A DNA stretch of 64,000 nt from a bacterium 1XD21-13 (GCA_009917555.1 QZDX01000005.1:1-64000); one strand, 5' to 3'. Counted from the first letter of the stretch, positions 1 through 8,154 are shown. The notes: generated by a model from the letters alone, not told the origin. A program made the numbers and translations.

Positions 1-35
1 AGAAGTAAACTCTACTTATGCAGAGGTAAATGCTA

Positions 36-56
36 CTGTAGTTTGAGAAAGTGGAA
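36..56 (+). repeat. 21-bp dispersed sequence, copy 1
   Basis: The stretch reads ctgtagtttgagaaagtgga plus one a, and it recurs at 35000-35020 with two differences. Both copies lie upstream of a gene in the same orientation and follow a small hairpin-like sequence (ctct/agag here). Its function is unknown; it may be the end of a degraded intergenic element. Confidence 0.4.
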
Positions 57-101
57 TTTAAGATTTCATTTTAGGAATTTTGCGGAATTATCAGAAAAAA
101 C

Positions 102-130
102 TTGCCGTCATCTTTCTATAGGTGTAAAAT
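102..130 (+). promoter_or_regulatory. Sigma-A-type promoter
   Basis: TTGCCG at 102-107 and TAAAAT at 125-130 are separated by exactly 17 nt. It lies about 90 nt upstream of the first small gene and points at it. Confidence 0.6.
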
Positions 131-219
131 AGAACCATGAAACCAGGAAGCTCTGCTGTGCCGGGTGCGTATGAGGTATAGCAGGATATTTTCAAAATGA
201 TACCAGGGAGGTAATGGGT

Positions 220-447
220 ATGAAGGCTTATGAAATGATGATCGAGAACTTAAACAAGTGTCCGGGCAACCAGATGCGTGATACGGAGATTCGGGAGATT
301 GAGACCGAGGATCTGGATGCTTATGTACAGGGTTTACATAAGGATAAAAAGGTAAGTATTGACAAGGAAACCATGAACGACGGCTCCACTGTTTACCACC
401 TGGATCTGTCCGGTACGCTCATTCGTTATACCTTTACTGAGATTTAG
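220..447 (+). CDS. Small hypothetical protein (75 aa)
   Basis: This is a small, soluble, acidic protein of unknown function. It has no signal peptide or membrane segment. The N-terminal third is Met/Glu/Asn-rich and helical in character; the end alternates polar and hydrophobic residues (TVYHLDLSGTLIRYTFTEI), suggesting a beta hairpin. The start at 220 is chosen over the in-frame ATG at 214 because GGGAGG at 206-211 leaves 8 nt to 220 but only 2 nt to 214. It has its own promoter-like sequence upstream and is followed by a 99-nt gap with small inverted repeats before the next gene. I do not recognise the family. Confidence 0.7.
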   Translation: MKAYEMMIENLNKCPGNQMRDTEIREIETEDLDAYVQGLHKDKKVSIDKETMNDGSTVYHLDLSGTLIRYTFTEI

Positions 448-472
448 TACAACGAATACTAAGTGACTGAGA

Positions 473-499
473 GTTTGACCTGCATATTCTACGTCAAAC
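473..499 (+). other. Small inverted repeat between the first two genes
   Basis: GTTTGAC (473-479) can pair with GTCAAAC (493-499) across a 13-nt loop. No T-run follows, so it is not a standard terminator. It may be a weak terminator or a processing site before the phosphatase gene. Confidence 0.3.
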
Positions 500-546
500 G
501 ATCCAAAGCTTAATCTTCCTTGTACTGGGAAGAGCAGGAGTAAAAG

Positions 547-1080
547 ATGGGTTGGGAAGAACGTTTTCTGCTATTTTTACAAGAGAGTGTCCGCAATCCA
601 GTTCTGGACAGGGTAATGCAGTTCGTCACATCACTGGGCGATGCAGGCTTTTTGGCTATCTTAGTCTGCATTGTCCTTTTGTGTATCAAAAAATACCGGA
701 GGGCGGGAGCGGCGGCCGCCCTGTCCTTAAGCCTTGATTTTCTGGTAGTAAATCTGATTTTAAAAAATCTGGTAGCCAGGATTCGGCCCTATGACGTGCT
801 GGAGGAGCTGCTTTTGATTACAAAGAGACCCTCGGACCTGTCCTTTCCCTCGGGCCATGCAGGGGCATGCTTTGCGGTGGCAAGCGTTCTGTTCCTCTGC
901 CTCCCAAGGCGGCTGGGGATTCCGGCGCTGGTGACGGCGGGGCTGATTTCCTTTTCCAGGCTGTATGTGGGGGCTCATTATCCTACAGATGTGCTGGGAG
1001 GAATGCTGGTGGGCTGCGTGACCGGATGGATTGCTTATCGGTTGCTGTGGAAAGGGCAGTCCAGAGATGAAAAACTGTAA
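547..1080 (+). CDS. PAP2-family membrane phosphatase
   Basis: This is a 177-residue integral membrane phosphatase of the PAP2 / type 2 phosphatidic acid phosphatase family. The three family motifs are present in order: KNLVARIRP (K-x6-RP) near residue 75, FPSGHAG (PSGH) near residue 102, and SRLYVGAHYPTD (SR-x5-H-x3-D) near residue 137. About five hydrophobic segments surround them. Members dephosphorylate lipid phosphates such as phosphatidate, phosphatidylglycerol phosphate or undecaprenyl pyrophosphate with the active site facing outwards; the exact substrate cannot be told from sequence. AGCAGGAG lies upstream of the ATG. The gene stands alone and its neighbours do not narrow the role. 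Confidence 0.9.
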   Translation: MGWEERFLLFLQESVRNPVLDRVMQFVTSLGDAGFLAILVCIVLLCIKKYRRAGAAAALSLSLDFLVVNLILKNLVARIRPYDVLEELLLITKRPSDLSFPSGHAGACFAVASVLFLCLPRRLGIPALVTAGLISFSRLYVGAHYPTDVLGGMLVGCVTGWIAYRLLWKGQSRDEKL

Positions 1081-1148
1081 AACAATAAGAAGAGAGGATT
1101 GCTCCGGACTTTTTGACATAAAAATGGAAGAGAGCAGTTTTAAGAAAG

Positions 1149-1198
1149 AGTCCAGCTAAGAAATGTCAAGCATTTTCGAGAAATATCTTTGCTGGACT
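1149..1198 (+). other. Inverted repeat in the flotillin leader
   Basis: AGTCCAGC (1149-1156) is complementary to GCTGGACT (1191-1198) with a 34-nt loop. It directly abuts the repeated element at 1195-1238, so the 5' UTR of the flotillin gene is probably folded. Confidence 0.4.
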
Positions 1199-1238
1199 TT
1201 ACCCTTTAGTGCTGTCGCGCAGCGACTATAATAGGAGG
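1195..1238 (+). repeat. 44-bp repeated 5'-UTR element, copy 1
   Basis: It begins gactttaccctttag and ends in an AGGAGG Shine-Dalgarno. It contains the small perfect hairpin GTCGC-gca-GCGAC, followed at once by TATAAT. A near-identical copy, with two substitutions and one inserted T, stands at 24961-25005 before the histidine kinase gene. In both places it supplies the ribosome-binding site. TATAAT lies too close to the Shine-Dalgarno to be the -10 box of the transcript that is translated. Confidence 0.75.
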
Positions 1239-1244
1239 AAAGCA

Positions 1245-2819
1245 ATGTTTGGTTTTTTACAAAATATATTCACCTACTTAGTTCCGATTGTTTTAATCGT
1301 CCTTGTCATTATTATTTTAGCCATGGGCTATGTAAAAGCGCCCCCGGACAGAGCATTTATCATTTCCGGACTGAAAAAGGAGCCCAAGGTTCTCATTGGC
1401 CGGGCGGGAATTCGTGTTCCTTTTCTGGAACGTCTGGATAAGCTATATCTGGGGCAGATGACGGTGGACATCAAGACGGAGCAGTCGGTTCCCACTACAG
1501 ATTTTATTAATGTCAATGTGGACGCAGTGGCAAAGGTGCGGATCGATCCCACCACCGAGGGTATCCGTCTGGCGGCGAAAAACTTTCTGAATAAAAATTC
1601 CGATCAGATTACACGGGATCTGCAGGATTCCCTCCAGGGTAATATGCGTGAGATTATCGGAACCTTGACCCTCAAATCCATCAACACGGACCGGGATTCC
1701 TTTTCCGATCAGGTAATGGAGAAAGCTTCCAGAGATATGAAGAAGCTTGGAATCGAGGTAGTGTCCTGCAACATTCAGAATGTCACGGATGAAAATGGGC
1801 TTATCAAGGATCTGGGTGCCGACAACACGGCGAAGATCAAGAAAGATGCATCCATTGCCAGGGCACAGGCAGAGCGGGATGTTGCCATTGCCCAGGCCGA
1901 GGCTAATAAAGCCTCCAATGACGCAAGAGTGCTGGCAGAGACGGAGATTGCGGAGAAGAACAATGAGCTGGCTATCAAAAAGGCAGAGCTCCAGCAGGTT
2001 TCCGATACCAAGCAGGCTATGGCGGACGCAGCCTACAAGATTCAGGAGCAGGAGCAGGAAAAGGTCATTCAGACAGCTACGGTCAATGCCCAGATTGCCA
2101 AGGCAGAGCGTGAGGCAGAGCTTCGCAAGCAGGAGGTTCTGGTTAAGCAGCAGGCTTTGGAAGCTGAGATTAATAAAAAGGCGGATGCAGACCGTTACGC
2201 CGTAGAGCAGGCGGCAGCGGCAGCCCTGGCAAAGCGCCAGAGAGACGCCGAGGCTAAGAAATACGAGGCAGAGCAGGAGGCTACCGCCCGGAAGTACCAG
2301 GCGGAGCAGGATGCCGAGGCGAAAAAGGCCCAGGCTGAGGCCAAAAAGTATGAGGCGGAGCAGGATGCTCTGGCGAAAAAAGCCCAGGCCGAGGCCAACA
2401 AGTTTTCCATGGAGCAGGAGGCGGCCGGTATCCAGGCCAGAGGAGAGGCGGAAGCGGAAGCAATCAGGGCAAAGGGTATGGCAGAGGCCCAGGCCATGGA
2501 GAAGAAAGCGGAGGCTTATCAGAAGTACAACAAGGCGGCTATGGCAGAAATGCTGATCGGCGTGCTGCCGGATATTGCCGGAAAGATTGCGGAGCCTCTG
2601 ACCCAGATTGATAAGATCACTATTATCGGAAGCGGAGAGGACAAAGGCATCGGTGACGTGGCCGGAAATGTGCCTGCCGTGATGGCGAAGCTCTTTGAGA
2701 CCATGAAAGAGACCGTGGGGATTGATCTGTCGGAGATTATCAAGGCCGATACCTACGATGCCAAAGTGACCAGGAATATCAACGTTACCGGACTGCCGGA
2801 GAGCGGTGAAGAGAAGTAA
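1245..2819 (+). CDS. Flotillin-family (SPFH) membrane scaffold protein
   Basis: The 524-residue product has an N-terminal membrane segment (about residues 8-31, very rich in Ile/Val/Leu), an SPFH/band-7 domain up to about residue 200, and a long Ala/Glu/Lys/Gln-rich coiled coil with repeated AKKYEAEQ-type heptads (about residues 210-430). A short C-terminal region follows. Flotillins oligomerise on the cytoplasmic face of the membrane and organise lipid and protein microdomains. The start is placed at ATG 1245, 6 nt after AGGAGG; an upstream in-frame TTG at 1209 lies inside the repeated leader element. The next gene, a MotA-like membrane protein, follows 24 nt downstream and is probably co-transcribed. 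Confidence 0.9.
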   Translation: MFGFLQNIFTYLVPIVLIVLVIIILAMGYVKAPPDRAFIISGLKKEPKVLIGRAGIRVPFLERLDKLYLGQMTVDIKTEQSVPTTDFINVNVDAVAKVRIDPTTEGIRLAAKNFLNKNSDQITRDLQDSLQGNMREIIGTLTLKSINTDRDSFSDQVMEKASRDMKKLGIEVVSCNIQNVTDENGLIKDLGADNTAKIKKDASIARAQAERDVAIAQAEANKASNDARVLAETEIAEKNNELAIKKAELQQVSDTKQAMADAAYKIQEQEQEKVIQTATVNAQIAKAEREAELRKQEVLVKQQALEAEINKKADADRYAVEQAAAAALAKRQRDAEAKKYEAEQEATARKYQAEQDAEAKKAQAEAKKYEAEQDALAKKAQAEANKFSMEQEAAGIQARGEAEAEAIRAKGMAEAQAMEKKAEAYQKYNKAAMAEMLIGVLPDIAGKIAEPLTQIDKITIIGSGEDKGIGDVAGNVPAVMAKLFETMKETVGIDLSEIIKADTYDAKVTRNINVTGLPESGEEK

Positions 2820-2843
2820 AAAGGAGGAATCCTTTATGGGAAT

Positions 2844-3230
2844 TTGATATATCTGGCAGGTCTGGTGATTTGCCTGCTCTATGGTATTGGTCCGGGCAGA
2901 ATCGTGAATTTTATAGATATGATTAGTTTTGGATTTGTAGTAATTCCCTGCATTTTGATGCTCATAAGTACAGGCTATTGGAAAGGGTATATAAAGGCAT
3001 TTGTTTATATTTTTGGCAAGGAAAAATATAACAAAGAAAACCTGAAAGAAAGTATGAGGGCAGTGAAATTAACATGCATATCCGCTCTTATATTTGGAGG
3101 GCTGGGTGTTACAATAAGCCTCAACAATTGCCTGCATTGTATGGATTTGGATTTAGAAGCACATATTGGTGCGGATGTAGCAGTAGCTTTTATTTCAATA
3201 TTTTATGCGCTTATCCAACAACCATCATGA
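2844..3230 (+). CDS. MotA-like small membrane protein, probable 5' frameshift
   Basis: The 128-residue reading frame has three hydrophobic segments and a layout recalling the MotA/TolQ/ExbB family: an N-terminal TM, IDMISFGFVVIPCILMLIS, a short loop, then a pair of C-terminal hydrophobic stretches. The best Shine-Dalgarno (AAGGAGG, 2821-2827) serves ATG 2836, but that frame stops after three codons (ATG GGA ATT TGA). Adding one T to the ATTTG run would join ATG 2836 to this frame, giving MGILIYLAGL. The listed start is the TTG at 2844, 16 nt from the Shine-Dalgarno and hence poor. The 3' end may also be disturbed. The gene is more AT-rich than its neighbours. Family assignment is tentative. 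Confidence 0.5.
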   Translation: MIYLAGLVICLLYGIGPGRIVNFIDMISFGFVVIPCILMLISTGYWKGYIKAFVYIFGKEKYNKENLKESMRAVKLTCISALIFGGLGVTISLNNCLHCMDLDLEAHIGADVAVAFISIFYALIQQPS

Positions 3231-3255
3231 AGTAAAAACCAATATAAAGATAAGA

Positions 3256-3360
3256 GGCAGTCGGAAAATGAACTTTCCATACAATATATAGACACTGATA
3301 GCAAAATGTTATTCTATATATTGTGGGAATGTTGCATTTCCCGACTGCCCCTTGTTTTTT
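3256..3360 (+). terminator. Long nested hairpin with T-run
   Basis: GGCAGTCGG (3256-3264) pairs with CCGACTGCC (3341-3349), and inside it ACAATATATAG (3281-3291) pairs perfectly with CTATATATTGT (3314-3324). CTTGTTTTTT follows. It ends the flotillin transcript and faces the 3' end of clpB. Its length of about 95 nt and its nested arms are unusual for a plain terminator and resemble a MITE-like palindrome. Confidence 0.7.
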
Positions 3361-3396
3361 GTGATGTGAAGCGTGGCTTTTGATAGGGAGCTCCAA

Positions 3397-5988
3397 TCAA
3401 ATGGATGGCTTGAGAGAAGCCGTAAGCCTCTCCCCATCCGTATCAATTACAATGGTATCCCCCGTAGCGGCCTCCCCGCCCAGGATCAGCTTTGCAGCCA
3501 GGGTTTCCACATGTTTCTGCATATACCGCTTCAAAGGTCTTGCGCCGTATACGGGATCATAGCCATGTTCTGTGATAAAGACTTTGGCCTGCTCCGTAAG
3601 GGTGAGGGTCAGCTCCCGATCCTTAAGACGGCCATTTAGCTCCTCCAGAAGCAGGTTGATAATGGAAGCAATATCACTCCGGCTCAAGGGCTTAAAGAGT
3701 ATGGTCTCGTCCAGACGATTCAAAAATTCCGGTCGGAAATGGGCTCTTAAATCATTCATCACCAGCTTCTGGGCCTCCTCCCGAATATTTCCCTCCTGGT
3801 CAATCCCCTCCAAAAGATAGGAGGAGCCAATATTGGAGGTCATAATGAGAATGGTATTCTTAAAGTCCACAGTGCGTCCTTGGGAATCGGTGATCCGCCC
3901 GTCATCCAGCACCTGCAGAAGCACATTAAATACATCCGGATGTGCCTTTTCAATCTCATCAAACAGCACCACAGAATAAGGCTTGCGCCGAACGGCCTCC
4001 GTAAGCTGGCCGCCCTCCTCATAGCCTACATATCCGGGAGGCGCCCCAATGAGGCGGGACACGGAGTATTTCTCCATATATTCACTCATATCAATCCGCA
4101 CCATATTCTGCTCATCATCAAAGAGGCTGGCTGCCAGAGCCTTGGCAAGCTCCGTCTTTCCCACGCCCGTAGGTCCGAGGAACAGGAAAGAGCCAATGGG
4201 CTTGCTGGGGTCCTTGATGCCGGCCTTGGAGCGGATAATCGCCTCGGCAACCAGGGTTACGCCCTCGTCCTGGCCAATCACACGCTTGTGGAGCTCTTCA
4301 TCCAGGTGGAGGGTTTTATTCCGCTCGCTCTCTGTCAGCTTAGCCACCGGAATTCCGGTCCACCGGGAAATGATACGGGCAATCTCGTCATCCGTCACGG
4401 CCTCATGGACCAGAGAGAGGTCCCTTTTATGAATGGATTCCTCTTCCTGCTCCAGCTGCTTTTGAAGCTGGGGCAGCCTGCCGTACTGTAGCTCTGCGGC
4501 CTTGTTAAGGTCGTAATTCTGCTGGGCCGTCTGAATCTGCTTGTTAATATCCTCGATCTCCTCACGGAGCTTGGAAAGGCGCTCCACAGAGGTCTTTTCA
4601 TTGTCCCACTGGGCTTTTTTCCCGTTGAATTCATCCCGAAGCTCTGCAAGCTCCCGCTGAAGATGCTCCAGGCGCTCCTGGCTTAAGCGGTCCGTCTCCT
4701 TTTTCAGAGCCGCCTCCTCAATCTCCAGCTGCATGATTTTTCGGCTCAGCTCATCAAGCTCTGCAGGCATGGAATCAAGCTCTGTCTTAATCAATGCACA
4801 GGCTTCATCCACCAGGTCGATGGCTTTGTCCGGCAGAAAACGGTCAGAAATATAGCGGTTGGAGAGGGTGGCTGCGGATACCAGGGCTGCATCTGTAATT
4901 TTAACACCATGGAACACCTCATAGCGTTCCTTTAACCCTCTTAGGATGGAAATGGTATCCTCCACCGTAGGCTCATCTACCATAACCGGCTGGAACCTCC
5001 GCTCCAGAGCCGCATCCTTTTCAATATACTGCCGGTATTCATCCAGGGTAGTCGCGCCGATGCAGTGAAGTTCGCCTCTGGCAAGCATGGGTTTCAGCAT
5101 ATTGCCGGCATCCATGGCTCCGTCGGTTTTTCCGGCGCCTACAATGAGATGAAGCTCGTCAATAAAGAGGATGATCTGGCCGTCACTTTTGCGTACCTCA
5201 TCTAACACGGCTTTCAGACGCTCCTCAAATTCTCCCCGGTACTTGGCTCCAGCCACCAGGGCGCCCATATCCAGGGCGAAAAGCTTTTTATCCTTTAAGC
5301 CCTCCGGCACGTCTCCCCGAACAATCCGCTGAGCCAGTCCCTCGATGGCGGCTGTCTTGCCCACACCGGGCTCGCCGATGAGAACCGGATTGTTTTTCGT
5401 CTTTCTGGACAAAATGCGGATAATGTTGCGGATCTCCGCATCCCGGCCGATAACCGGGTCCAGCTTCTGCTCTCTGGCACGCTCCACCAGATCGGAGCCG
5501 TACTTATTTAAGGTGTCATAGGTAGCCTCCGGGTTGTCGCTGGTGACACGCTGGTTGCCACGGACCGTAGAGAGAGCCTTGAGAAAGCGATCTTTGGTAA
5601 TACCGTATTCTCTGAAGATCTCCTTGATGGAGGGGCTGGGATTACCAAGGAGTGCAAGAAACAGATGCTCTACGGAAACATACTCGTCTCCCATCTGCTT
5701 TGCCTCGTCCTCGGCGCTTATGAGTACCTTATTTAAATACTGTCCCACATAGGGCTGCCCGCCGGAGACCTTTACCCGCTTATTCAGGGCCTGCTCCACC
5801 CGGTTTACAAAATGCTCCGGCTGAATCTCCATCTTGGAAATCAGCTTTAAAATGAGACTGTCCTCCTGCCGCAGCAGGCTCATCAGCAGGTGCTCCTGCT
5901 CCAATTCCTGATTGCCGTATTCATAGGCAGTCTTTTCCAGGTCATTCACAGCCTGTATGGATTTTTGTGTGAATTTGTTAATGTTCAT
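3397..5988 (-). CDS. clpB: ATP-dependent disaggregase ClpB
   Basis: This is a full-length 863-residue Hsp100 chaperone that, with DnaK/DnaJ/GrpE, pulls proteins out of aggregates in the cytoplasm. Visible parts are the N-terminal repeat domain (about 1-145), the first AAA+ module with Walker A GEPGVGKT near residue 205 and Walker B LFIDELH, a long middle coiled coil (about 400-525) that separates ClpB from ClpA/C, and the second AAA+ module with GPTGVGKTE near residue 600 and [13 protein letters not shown] pore loop. AGGAGG precedes the ATG. It is transcribed away from the hrcA operon. Its leader contains a terminator-like hairpin and a copy of the 124-bp hairpin element. Confidence 0.97.
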   Translation of the reverse strand: MNINKFTQKSIQAVNDLEKTAYEYGNQELEQEHLLMSLLRQEDSLILKLISKMEIQPEHFVNRVEQALNKRVKVSGGQPYVGQYLNKVLISAEDEAKQMGDEYVSVEHLFLALLGNPSPSIKEIFREYGITKDRFLKALSTVRGNQRVTSDNPEATYDTLNKYGSDLVERAREQKLDPVIGRDAEIRNIIRILSRKTKNNPVLIGEPGVGKTAAIEGLAQRIVRGDVPEGLKDKKLFALDMGALVAGAKYRGEFEERLKAVLDEVRKSDGQIILFIDELHLIVGAGKTDGAMDAGNMLKPMLARGELHCIGATTLDEYRQYIEKDAALERRFQPVMVDEPTVEDTISILRGLKERYEVFHGVKITDAALVSAATLSNRYISDRFLPDKAIDLVDEACALIKTELDSMPAELDELSRKIMQLEIEEAALKKETDRLSQERLEHLQRELAELRDEFNGKKAQWDNEKTSVERLSKLREEIEDINKQIQTAQQNYDLNKAAELQYGRLPQLQKQLEQEEESIHKRDLSLVHEAVTDDEIARIISRWTGIPVAKLTESERNKTLHLDEELHKRVIGQDEGVTLVAEAIIRSKAGIKDPSKPIGSFLFLGPTGVGKTELAKALAASLFDDEQNMVRIDMSEYMEKYSVSRLIGAPPGYVGYEEGGQLTEAVRRKPYSVVLFDEIEKAHPDVFNVLLQVLDDGRITDSQGRTVDFKNTILIMTSNIGSSYLLEGIDQEGNIREEAQKLVMNDLRAHFRPEFLNRLDETILFKPLSRSDIASIINLLLEELNGRLKDRELTLTLTEQAKVFITEHGYDPVYGARPLKRYMQKHVETLAAKLILGGEAATGDTIVIDTDGERLTASLKPSI

Positions 5989-5996
5989 GTCTGCCT

Positions 5997-6120
5997 CCTA
6001 TTCCAGTTCCGCAAGCCTCCAGTCAGTACGCAAAGAGTGGAGATGAATTTCCGGCCACAAGAGTTGTGTCCGTAAATCCATCTGGGTACTGCCTGGAAGC
6101 TTGCTGTTTCCAGTTCCGTA
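5997..6120 (-). repeat. 124-bp hairpin element, copy A (clpB leader)
   Basis: Read on the minus strand it begins TACGGAACTGGAAAC and ends CGGAACTGGAATAGG, which merges into the clpB Shine-Dalgarno. Between these direct repeats lies one long imperfect hairpin. The outer arm GCAAGCTTCCAGGCAGTAC pairs with GTACTGACTGGAGGCTTGC, the middle AGATGGATTT with AAATTCATCT, and the tip CGG-a-CACA with TGTG-g-CCG. Related copies with different but still pairing arms lie before era and glyS. Confidence 0.85.
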
Positions 6121-6164
6121 AAATAAAAGCCCTATATCACACGCTTCCACATGTGATACAGGGC
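6120..6164 (-). terminator. Terminator-like hairpin inside the clpB leader
   Basis: On the minus strand GCCCTGTATCACAT and GTGTGATATAGGGC form a 13-14 bp stem (with G-U pairs) around a short loop, followed by TTTTATTTT. It lies between the clpB promoter-like sequence (6188-6216) and the clpB start, so it may act as an attenuator. If it is instead a boundary terminator, the functional promoter must lie nearer the gene. Confidence 0.6.
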
Positions 6165-6187
6165 CTTGTTCACTTGTTTACACCTAG

Positions 6188-6216
6188 TATATATCACTCT
6201 GCCTGAAAAAATGCAA
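6188..6216 (-). promoter_or_regulatory. Probable clpB promoter
   Basis: On the minus strand TTGCAT (6216-6211) and TATATA (6193-6188) are separated by 17 nt and point toward clpB. I see no CIRCE or CtsR repeat near it, so heat-shock control of clpB is not explained by these operators. Confidence 0.5.
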
Positions 6217-6332
6217 TAGTTTTTTTCTAAAATATTTCTAAAATCTCTAAACAAAAAGAGAAGCCATCCCTGTTCGTACCTATTATAAAATATGCCCCCG
6301 GAAAGCAATTTATAAAAAATATATAAAGTCGC

Positions 6333-6361
6333 TTGACAAACAGAAGTCATAGTGATATTTT
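6333..6361 (+). promoter_or_regulatory. hrcA operon promoter
   Basis: TTGACA at 6333-6338 and TATTTT at 6356-6361 are separated by 17 nt. The CIRCE operator begins 5 nt after the -10 box, so bound HrcA would cover the transcription start. Confidence 0.7.
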
Positions 6362-6365
6362 AATG

Positions 6366-6392
6366 TTAGCACTCAAAAGGGCCGAGTGCTAA
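6366..6392 (+). promoter_or_regulatory. CIRCE operator
   Basis: This is a perfect 9-bp inverted repeat, TTAGCACTC (6366-6374) and GAGTGCTAA (6384-6392), with a 9-nt spacer. It is the HrcA-binding consensus and shows that the hrcA-grpE-dnaK-dnaJ operon represses itself through HrcA. Confidence 0.97.
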
Positions 6393-6424
6393 TAGGAAAA
6401 AAGAAGCAAGAATGGGGTGAGGAA

Positions 6425-7459
6425 TTGGAACTGGACGAGAGAAAATTGAAAATCCTGCAGGCAATCATCCGCAATTATATGGAAACGGGAGAACCCGTAG
6501 GCTCCAGAACCATTTCCAAGTATTCCGATTTGAACCTAAGCTCTGCAACCATCCGCAATGAGATGTCGGATCTGGAGGAGATGGGCTACATCCTGCAGCC
6601 TCATACCTCAGCCGGAAGAATTCCCTCTGACAAGGGCTATCGTCTCTATGTGGACCGGATGATGGAGGAAAAGGACCGGGAGGTCAATGAGCTGAAAGAG
6701 CTTATGATTGAACGGACCGACAAGATGGAACGGGTGCTCAAGCAGGTGGTAAAGGTTCTGGCGGCCAATACCAATTATGCAACTATGGTATCGGCACCTA
6801 CTTATCATCAAAAGAAGCTGAAGTTCATCCAGCTTTCCAAGGTAAGCTCCACACAGATTCTCACTGTTATTATGATGGAGGGAAATCTGGTGAGGAACAA
6901 GGTGATTCCTGTCACAGAGGAGCTTGACCAGGAGACAGTGCTGAAGCTGAATATCCTGCTGAACAGTGTTCTGAACGGGCTGGCCATTGAGGAAATCAAT
7001 CTGGCCATGATTAAGAGCCTCAAGGAACAGGCGGGAATTCACAGCGAGCTGGTAGCCGACGTGATTGACGCAGTGGCGGAGGTCATTCACTTGGAGGAGG
7101 AGGTAGAGATTTACACCTCCGGAACCACCAACATATTCCGGTATCCGGAGCTGTCCGAGAATGGAAAAGCCAGCGAGATTTTAAGTACCTTTGAGGAAAA
7201 GCAGGAGCTGACAGATCTGGTAAACCGGACCCTGGAGGGAAGCAATGACCGGGACATCCAGGTATACATTGGTCAGGAGCTGCCGGTGCAGGCCATGAAA
7301 GACTGCAGCGTAGTGACAGCCACCTACGAGCTGGGGGATGGTCTTCGGGGCACCATTGGAATCATAGGGCCCAAGCGTATGGACTATGAAAATGTGGTGA
7401 ACACCTTAAAGACCCTCACGGATCAGCTGGATGAGATATATAACCGAAAGAGAGAATAA
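6425..7459 (+). CDS. hrcA: Heat-inducible transcription repressor HrcA
   Basis: The repressor of class I heat-shock genes binds the CIRCE site just upstream. It has an N-terminal winged helix (LDERKLKILQAIIRNYMETG through SSATIRNEMSDLEEMGYI) and a C-terminal GAF-like domain with the typical IGPKRMDYENVV near the end. The open frame extends back to a GTG at 6386, but that lies inside CIRCE. The conserved N-terminus (x-LDERKLKIL) points to the TTG at 6425, giving 344 residues; the purine-rich GGGGTGAGG just before it is the likely Shine-Dalgarno. It is the first gene of the hrcA-grpE-dnaK-dnaJ operon, with grpE 26 nt downstream. Confidence 0.93.
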   Translation: MELDERKLKILQAIIRNYMETGEPVGSRTISKYSDLNLSSATIRNEMSDLEEMGYILQPHTSAGRIPSDKGYRLYVDRMMEEKDREVNELKELMIERTDKMERVLKQVVKVLAANTNYATMVSAPTYHQKKLKFIQLSKVSSTQILTVIMMEGNLVRNKVIPVTEELDQETVLKLNILLNSVLNGLAIEEINLAMIKSLKEQAGIHSELVADVIDAVAEVIHLEEEVEIYTSGTTNIFRYPELSENGKASEILSTFEEKQELTDLVNRTLEGSNDRDIQVYIGQELPVQAMKDCSVVTATYELGDGLRGTIGIIGPKRMDYENVVNTLKTLTDQLDEIYNRKRE

Positions 7460-7485
7460 TAAGGAAGAGAAAGGGGTAAAGACCC

Positions 7486-8154
7486 GTGGAAAAAGAAATG
7501 AAGCAGGAAGAGGCCATTCAGGAGGAGCTCCAAAAGGAAGCAGCCGAAGCGGAAGCCGAAGTCCAGGCAGAGGCCGGGCAGGAACAGCCAGAGGCAGAGG
7601 CAGCGGAGGAAGCGGAAGCAGCACAAGAGGACGCTGAGGATGCCAAGGAGCAGGAATCCAAGGGACAGAAAGAAAAGACAGAAAAATCTTTCCTGGGAAA
7701 GAAAAAGAAAAAAAAGGACCCAAAGGACGAGAAAATCGAGGAGCTTGAGGACAGAGTAAAGCGCCAGATGGCAGAGTTTGACAACTTCCGCAAGCGCACC
7801 GAAAAGGAAAAGTCCCACATGTACGAGGTGGGAGCCAGGGATATCATCGAGAAGATTCTCCCGGTGGTAGATAACTTCGAGCGAGGTCTGGCAGCCGTTC
7901 CGGAGGAGGAGCGGACCAATCCCGTAATAGAGGGAATGGATAAGATTTACAAGCAGCTTATGACAGTGCTCACAGACTTGGGCGTAGCGCCCATTGAGGC
8001 GGCGGGAAAGGAATTTGATCCCAATCTTCACAACGCAGTGATGCACATAGAGGACGAGGAGCTTGGAGAAAATATAGTAGCCGAGGAATTTCAGAAAGGC
8101 TACACCTACAAAGAAACCGTCATTCGCCATAGTATGGTGAAGGTAGCGAACTGA
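7486..8154 (+). CDS. grpE: Nucleotide exchange factor GrpE
   Basis: This 222-residue protein releases ADP from DnaK. The first ~75 residues are a low-complexity acidic Glu/Ala/Gln tail, followed by a Lys-rich patch, a long dimerisation helix and the C-terminal beta domain (AVMHIEDEELGENIVAEEFQ, KGYTYKETVIRHSMVKVA). Translation probably begins at GTG 7486, about 8 nt after AAAGGGG; an in-frame ATG lies at 7498. The unusually long acidic extension compared with the ~190-residue Bacillus protein is common in clostridia. It is separated from dnaK by a 196-nt gap with a folded element. Confidence 0.95.
   Translation: MEKEMKQEEAIQEELQKEAAEAEAEVQAEAGQEQPEAEAAEEAEAAQEDAEDAKEQESKGQKEKTEKSFLGKKKKKKDPKDEKIEELEDRVKRQMAEFDNFRKRTEKEKSHMYEVGARDIIEKILPVVDNFERGLAAVPEEERTNPVIEGMDKIYKQLMTVLTDLGVAPIEAAGKEFDPNLHNAVMHIEDEELGENIVAEEFQKGYTYKETVIRHSMVKVAN

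Noticed and set aside
1227-1232. TATAAT in the repeated leader element as a -10 promoter box
   Set aside because: Transcription would start past the AGGAGG at 1233-1238, removing the ribosome-binding site, and no -35 box stands 17 nt upstream. The same holds for copy 2.
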